The notes beneath the pieces were generated by a model. The model saw only the letters and a list, made by a program, of their open reading frames with translations, searched no databases and was not told the DNA's origin. A DNA stretch of 64,000 nt from DATBJG01 sp963790545. GTDB taxonomy: Bacteria > Acidobacteriota > Vicinamibacteria > Vicinamibacterales > JAMQPK01. The first letter of the stretch is position 1, and every line of letters begins with the position of its first letter. Of this stretch, positions 59,770-64,000 are shown piece after piece. The translations under genes and the position numbers were made by a program. The stretch lies in the NCBI GenBank assembly GCA_963790545.1, contig CAWBPA010000016.1, positions 1-64,000 on the forward strand. The letters are read 5' to 3'.

Positions 59770-60191
59770 TGTTTCCGGGCCATTTCCGCGCGGAGCCGAT
59801 CCTCCTGCTCTCGCAGCTCAGGCGTGAACTCGGCGCCGAAGTCGTCGGCCTCGAAGACCTGGCGAATCTCGACCTCGCCTTCGGCGCCGGTCGGGTTCGG
59901 AATTCGACGAGCCCATTCAACCGCTTCCTCGAGCGATTTGGTCTGCCACAGCCAGAAACCGGCAATCAGCTCCTTGGTCTCGGCGAACGGCCCGTCAACG
60001 ACGGTCCGCTTGCTGCCCGAGAACTTGATGCGCTTACCCTTCGAGCTCGGGTGGAGCCCTTCGCCCGACTGCATGATGCCCGCCTTGACGAGCTCCTCGT
60101 TGAAGTTGCCCATGTCGGTCAGCAGCTGCTGATCCGGCATGACGCCCGCCTCGGTGTCCTTCGTCGCCTTGATAATCACCATGAACCGCAT
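59766..60191 (-). CDS. YCII-related DGPF protein
   Basis: The 141-residue protein (MRFMVIIKATKDTEAG, VVDGPFAETKELIAGFWLWQ, DEAVEWARRIP-like segment) has the exact DGPF motif of ECF42-linked proteins, but no sigma factor is adjacent. The DoxX-like gene overlaps its end. A GAAGGAG site precedes the ATG. Confidence 0.9.
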   Translation of the reverse strand: MRFMVIIKATKDTEAGVMPDQQLLTDMGNFNEELVKAGIMQSGEGLHPSSKGKRIKFSGSKRTVVDGPFAETKELIAGFWLWQTKSLEEAVEWARRIPNPTGAEGEVEIRQVFEADDFGAEFTPELREQEDRLRAEMARKQ

Positions 60192-60285
60192 TGTTGTCTC
60201 CTTCTTATACCGGCCCAGGGCCGGTCTGACTGGTTTCTATTGATACGTCGGACGGGACCCGGCAAAATCGACATCTACCATTACC

Positions 60286-60801
60286 ATGGATCTTCCGGGC
60301 TTTTTTCGCCTGCACTCCGTCGGCCGGGCATCCCTTTCAATCGTGCTCAGACCACGGGGCGGAGACTGGCTGGCCGATGATATCCGGACTCTCAGCCGGG
60401 CCGGCGTGCGGGTGCTCGTGTCGATGCTGACTCCTGAAGAGGAAGAAGAACTCGAGCTGGTCAGGGAGGGAGACTGCTGTAAGGCGGTCAACATCGAATT
60501 TCTGTCCGTGCCGGTTGCGGACCTGGGCACTCCGAAAGACCTGCAGCGGTTCGAGAGCGCCATTGCCCAAGTGCTCGACGCAATCAAACGTCGCCGATCG
60601 GTGGCGGTTCACTGCCGTCAAAGCATCGGGCGATCGGCCATGTTCACCTGCGCGACTCTCGTGGCACTGGGCTTTCCGCTCGACAAGGCTCTCGCGACCA
60701 CGTCTCGCGCGCGCGGCGTGCCTGTGCCCGAAACGCCGCAACAACGCCTGTGGCTCGAGCAGAACGCGCAGCGGTTCGGCCGGTCGGACGCGGTGGACTA
60801 G
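60286..60801 (+). CDS. Dual-specificity/tyrosine phosphatase-like protein
   Basis: The 171-residue protein has the cysteine phosphatase P-loop HCRQSIGRS with C110 and R116 (VAVHCRQSIGRSAMF) and a candidate general acid D79 (PVADLGTP). The fold matches the atypical dual-specificity type, e.g. PTPs that act on lipids or phosphotyrosine. Single gene, divergent from the YCII pair. Confidence 0.85.
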   Translation: MDLPGFFRLHSVGRASLSIVLRPRGGDWLADDIRTLSRAGVRVLVSMLTPEEEEELELVREGDCCKAVNIEFLSVPVADLGTPKDLQRFESAIAQVLDAIKRRRSVAVHCRQSIGRSAMFTCATLVALGFPLDKALATTSRARGVPVPETPQQRLWLEQNAQRFGRSDAVD

Positions 60802-60820
60802 AATCGATCAAGAGGTTCTC

Positions 60821-61426
60821 ATGCACCGGATCCGACGGGTACTGGTGACCCTATCAGCATTGATTGTGCTCCTGCCCTCCGCTCTCGCCGCTCAGGACGG
60901 CGCAGCAGCCGATTTGAAAGAAATCCAGGCCTATCAGTTGACCGTGCCCGCGCTCAAACAGGTAATGGTCGCAACGCGAAACCTGATCGTGGCCATGGAG
61001 ACCGACTCGCGCTACCAGCGCATCACGAAACTCGAAGCCGAACTGAAGCGTCTCGAAGACAAGGACCAGCCCACCGCCGCCGAGTCCGAGCGCATCGAGA
61101 AGATCGTGACAGAGATGGAAAGCATCAGGGCGAGCGTCAACATCATGGGGAACAACAAGTCGCTTTCGGAAATCGAAGCGGCGGTTGCCAAAGAGCCGCT
61201 CGTGGCCAACGCGTTCAAGGCTGCCGGCATCTCGGCCCGCGACTACGCCAAGTTCATCGGCGCCTTTTTCCAGGCGGCCACAATCCAGGGCATGCAGAAA
61301 AGCGGTGCGATCAAAGAGATTCCGAAAGACGTGAATCCGGCGAACCTCAAGTTCGTCGAAGAGCACGCGGCCGAGTTCGAGGCGTTCATGAAAGAGCTCG
61401 AGACCTTCGACAGGAGGCTGCCCTAA
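60821..61426 (+). CDS. Secreted coiled-coil protein, unknown function
   Basis: From ATG 60821 behind AAGAGG, a signal peptide (LVTLSALIVLLPSALAAQDG) precedes about 175 residues rich in helices (LKEIQAYQLTVPALKQVMVA, ITKLEAELKRLEDKDQPTAA). It looks like a periplasmic helical protein. No family recognised. Confidence 0.7.
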   Translation: MHRIRRVLVTLSALIVLLPSALAAQDGAAADLKEIQAYQLTVPALKQVMVATRNLIVAMETDSRYQRITKLEAELKRLEDKDQPTAAESERIEKIVTEMESIRASVNIMGNNKSLSEIEAAVAKEPLVANAFKAAGISARDYAKFIGAFFQAATIQGMQKSGAIKEIPKDVNPANLKFVEEHAAEFEAFMKELETFDRRLP

Positions 61427-61438
61427 CCGGGACTTCCG

Positions 61439-62618
61439 ATGCGCGTGCTGCTGTCGACCATCGGGTCGCGGGGCGATGTCCAGCCGCTCGTGGCGCTGGC
61501 GTTGCAGTTGAGGTCCCTCGGCCAGGAGGTCCGCCTGTCGGTGCCGCCCGACTTCCGGGACTGGATCGAGAGCCTCGGCATCCCCGTCACACCCATCGGT
61601 CCCGAGGTGCGCAAAGCGGCCGACATCAAGGCCATCTATGGTCGCCTTTGTCGCCAACCAGTTCGAGACGCTCGTCGCGGCCGCCCAAGGCTGCAACGTC
61701 ATCGTGGCTGCGACAGCCCTGCAGATCGCCGCCCGGTCCGTGGCCGAGAAGATGGGAATTCCCTACGTCTTCGCCGCCTACTGCCCGACAGTTGTGCCAT
61801 CGCCACACCACGCGCCACCTCCGCTGCCGCCTGTACCGGGACAGACGCCAGCACCCGCAACGGCCGACAACCGCGAGCTCTGGGCTCGTAATGCAGAACG
61901 GTTCAACGGCACGTTCGGTACCGCGCTCAACTCCCAGCGGGCATCAGCCGGCCTGGCCCCGGTCAACGACGTGCGCACCCACATGTTCACCGACCGGCCC
62001 TGGCTCGCAGCCGATCCGACGCTGGCGCCCTGGCCCGATCCCACGGACCAGGCGGTGTTTCAGACAGGCGCCTGGATCCTGCCGGATGAGCGGCCGCTGT
62101 GGCGCGAGCTGGAGGCGTTCCTCGAGACCGGCGACCCGCCCGTCTACTTCGGCTTCGGCAGCGCGCGCGTGCCGCAAGACTTCAGTCAGGTGATGATCCA
62201 GACCGCCCGCGCGCTCGGGCGCCGTGCGATCCTGTCCCGTGGGTGGGCCGATCTGTCGCTCGTGGACAACGCCCCCGACTGCCTGGCCATCGGCGAGGTC
62301 AACGTGCAGGCGCTGTTCAAACGAGTCGCGGCCATCGTCCACCACGGCGGCGCGGGCACCACCACCGCAGCCGCGTTAGCCGGTACACCCCAGGTCGTCA
62401 TCCCGCAGGTGTACGACCAGCACTACTGGGCACAACGAATCCATCACCTCGGCATCGGAACCGCGCACGCCCTCGGCGCACCAACCACGGACTCGCTGAC
62501 GAGCGCGCTCGAGCACGCCCTCCAACCCGAGGTGGTTGCGCGTGCCCGATCCATCGCCACTCGAGTGCGCAGCGACGGCGCACAGGCCGCCGCCCGGCGT
62601 TTGATCAGCGGCGCTTGA
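61439..62618 (+). CDS. UGT-type (MGT family) glycosyltransferase, frameshifted and possibly internally deleted
   Basis: The N-terminus (MRVLLSTIGSRGDVQPLVAL, VRLSVPPDFRDWIESLGIPV) is the acceptor half of a UGT/rhamnosyltransferase-type enzyme. Near 61640 the frame changes and homology resumes at VAFVANQFETLVAAAQGCNV. The donor half has VYFGFGSARVPQDFSQ and HHGGAGTTTAAALAGTPQVV, the nucleotide-sugar site. The segment between the two is shorter than in relatives by perhaps 30-40 residues, so besides the frameshift a deletion is likely. If real, the enzyme is probably inactive. Confidence 0.75.
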
Positions 62619-62811
62619 CGCCGACGGGAGTCCGGGCGCATCCTGAAGATGGCGGCGATCCACGCCAAACCTCTTGAGGCCCCACCCCGGCCGGGGCCCG
62701 CTGTGAGGCAAAGGGGGGCATACTCCCGGATTCACATCGTCTACAACCTTTGCGTGCCAGGTGCGCGCTGCCGGGGAGTGAGCCCGTGGCGCGTGCAAAG
62801 GAGATGAGACG

Positions 62812-63442
62812 ATGCCCCGCCAGAAAGATCTCAAGCGACGTCATCTCGAAAACCAAACCGAAACAGCCGCCGGCGCCGGAAGTAGATTTGTCAGCGCTGG
62901 CTGGCGTGGCCGATCACTTGATCGAATCGAAAACCGGAAAGACCTGGCAGCAGTGGGTGGAACTGCTCGACGCCGACAATGCCGCGGCAATGAAGCACCG
63001 CGACATTGCGATGCTCGTCCGTGACAAGTACGGCGTGGGCGACTGGTGGACACAAACCGTCACCGTCTGTTACGAACGCATCAAGGGGCTGCGGGAACGG
63101 GGCCAGCGCCGAGATGGAACTTACGAGGCCGGCAGAAGCCGGACGTTCAACGTCCCGGTGACCGCGTTGTTCAAAGCATGGGCCGACGACCGGACGAGAC
63201 GCCGCTGGCTCGACGGCGTCAAGATCGTCGTGCGCACGGCAACCGCGCCAAAGTCGATGCGGCTCCAGTGGCCCGACGGCACGCTCGTCGTTGTCGGGTT
63301 CACGCCAAAGGGCGATCGCAAGAGCGTGGTCTCGCTCGCGCACACGAAACTGCCCGACCGGGGCGCGTCGGAGAAAGCGAAGAAGTTCTGGACAGGCCGG
63401 CTCGACGCGCTGGGGTTGGTGTTTGCGAAACGGGCAACGTGA
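62812..63442 (+). CDS. SRPBCC/DUF4287-like protein (frameshifted at the 5' end)
   Basis: The ATG at 62812 follows AAAGGAG. Skipping one base near 62816 gives MPARKISSDVISKTKPKQPP in frame with the rest: GKTWQQWVELLDADNAAAM, YGVGDWWTQTVTVCYERIKG, and then VTALFKAWADDRTRRRWLDG, an Aha1/SRPBCC-like half. The DUF4287-plus-SRPBCC order is common in soil bacteria. Function unknown. Confidence 0.75.
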
Positions 63443-63461
63443 GTGAGAGCGCGTCAGTCTG

Positions 63462-63572
63462 TTTCACCACAGAGGCCACGGAGGACACAGAGAAAACTGA
63501 ACAAAAATACTCTGTGACCCCTGCTTGCCTCGCCGTAGCCACGGCGAAGGCGGGTGACCTCCGTGGTGAAAA
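63462..63572. repeat. Palindromic intergenic repeat with three nested hairpins
   Basis: Outer arms TTTCACCAC...ACGGAGG (63462-63484) and CCTCCGTGGTGAAAA (63558-63572). A middle pair CACAGAG (63486-63492) and CTCTGTG (63510-63516). An inner pair CGCCGT and ACGGCG around 63531-63546. Nothing is encoded. The pattern and the CACAGAG core recall the repeat at 53201. Confidence 0.65.
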
Positions 63573-63582
63573 GCGTTTTTCA

Positions 63583-64000
63583 CTATCGGCGGGGCGATCT
63601 CAGGTCGCGATAGCCGGCGTCGTATCCGGCCAGGAAGCCTTCGCGATAGGTAATCCGGTACTGCTCCTTCGATCCGTACTCGTCCTCGTACTCATGATCG
63701 GCCGAGCGATAACGCCCGTGGCGCTGGGGATTGTACCGATCGTTGTCGTCGGCATCCTCCAGGCCTTTGTCGTACCCATCCTTATATCCCTGCGAGTACG
63801 CGGGCCCGCCGTTCCAGCCACCACGATTGCCCGGGAAGCGGTCCGGATACGGGTACTGCCCGAAGACGTCTCCCCGGCGTGAGCGTGACGAGTCCGATCC
63901 ATAAATCACGCGCGCCGATCGATCGCGTCGAGCGATGTTCTCGGCCTGACGGCAATTCATCGGTGCAGGCTGACGGTTGGCCGGCAGCCGGTCGTACCAC
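63583..64000 (-). CDS. Tyr/Gly-rich hypothetical protein (5' end outside the window)
   Basis: The frame is open to the window edge (beginning WYDRLPANRQPAP) and ends at 63583. The C-terminus is rich in Y, G and charged residues with repeats such as YSQGYKDGYDKGLEDADD and YREGFLAGYDAGYRD. No known domain; a secreted or envelope protein is possible. Confidence 0.6.
   Translation of the reverse strand, partial: WYDRLPANRQPAPMNCRQAENIARRDRSARVIYGSDSSRSRRGDVFGQYPYPDRFPGNRGGWNGGPAYSQGYKDGYDKGLEDADDNDRYNPQRHGRYRSADHEYEDEYGSKEQYRITYREGFLAGYDAGYRDLRSPRR

Noticed and set aside
1..64000. Mobile element or prophage
   Set aside because: No transposase, integrase, phage structural gene or flanking direct repeats were seen. 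The patchwork look comes from small accessory genes and remnants.

Overview
This is a GC-rich bacterial chromosome segment, most likely from an uncultivated Acidobacteriota (class Vicinamibacteria or a close relative). That assignment is inferred from gene content: a serine/threonine kinase fused to TPR repeats, many ECF sigma factors of the ECF41 and ECF42 types, a DUF2934 protein, many small DoxX, VOC, DinB and YCII proteins, and high GC. No rRNA, tRNA, transposase, integrase, phage gene or CRISPR array was seen.

At least a dozen otherwise well-conserved genes are broken by single-base frameshifts, about one every 4 kb. This looks more like uncorrected indel errors in a metagenomic or long-read assembly than real gene decay. 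Such genes are given here as one CDS marked 'frameshifted'. Clearly truncated remnants are listed separately as pseudogenes.

Layout. 0.2-2.4 kb: an orphan receiver divergent from a membrane histidine kinase. 2.8-7.7 kb: alcohol dehydrogenase, catalase-related hemoprotein, lipoxygenase-like protein and an SRPBCC protein, which together look like an oxylipin pathway. 7.7-10.2 kb: an ECF41 sigma factor and its probable targets. 10.3-17.7 kb: reductases, an NmrA-type protein, two near-identical AraC regulators, DinB, and a YCII(DGPF)-ECF42 operon. 17.9-23.0 kb: a TetR-controlled operon (DoxX, two membrane proteins, SDR, DUF899) followed by DoxX and VOC genes. 23.1-29.9 kb: a YCII-DoxX pair, a PstS-like lipoprotein, an alpha/beta hydrolase, and a ppx-ppk1 polyphosphate operon behind a Pho-box-like repeat. 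30-42 kb: a patchwork of AraC, LysR, VOC, DoxX, DUF1801, DinB and NTF2-like genes, with two more ECF41 sigma factors, each behind a matching promoter. 42.5-47.3 kb: a solitary Rad50-like ATPase with a 53-residue partner gene, then the Ser/Thr kinase-TPR protein. 47.9-49.0 kb: a redoxin-DsbD-alpha fusion whose in-frame TGA is very probably selenocysteine. 49-52.8 kb: two glycosyltransferases, a RHH/ParE toxin-antitoxin pair, and an ECF sigma factor with a small membrane partner. 53-64 kb: small stress-type proteins, a ferric-type ABC importer, another YCII-DoxX pair, a dual-specificity-type phosphatase, a UGT-like glycosyltransferase, and palindromic repeats.

The main regulatory theme is ECF sigma control. 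Seven sites of the form NGTCACA-N16-(C/G)GTC lie exactly where ECF41 autoregulation predicts. The sites around the first sigma factor use GGTC at -10, and those around the other two use CGTC. The most interesting candidates for new biology are the lipoxygenase/catalase-like cluster, the selenoprotein fusion, the ECF41 promoter network and the Rad50-like two-gene unit.
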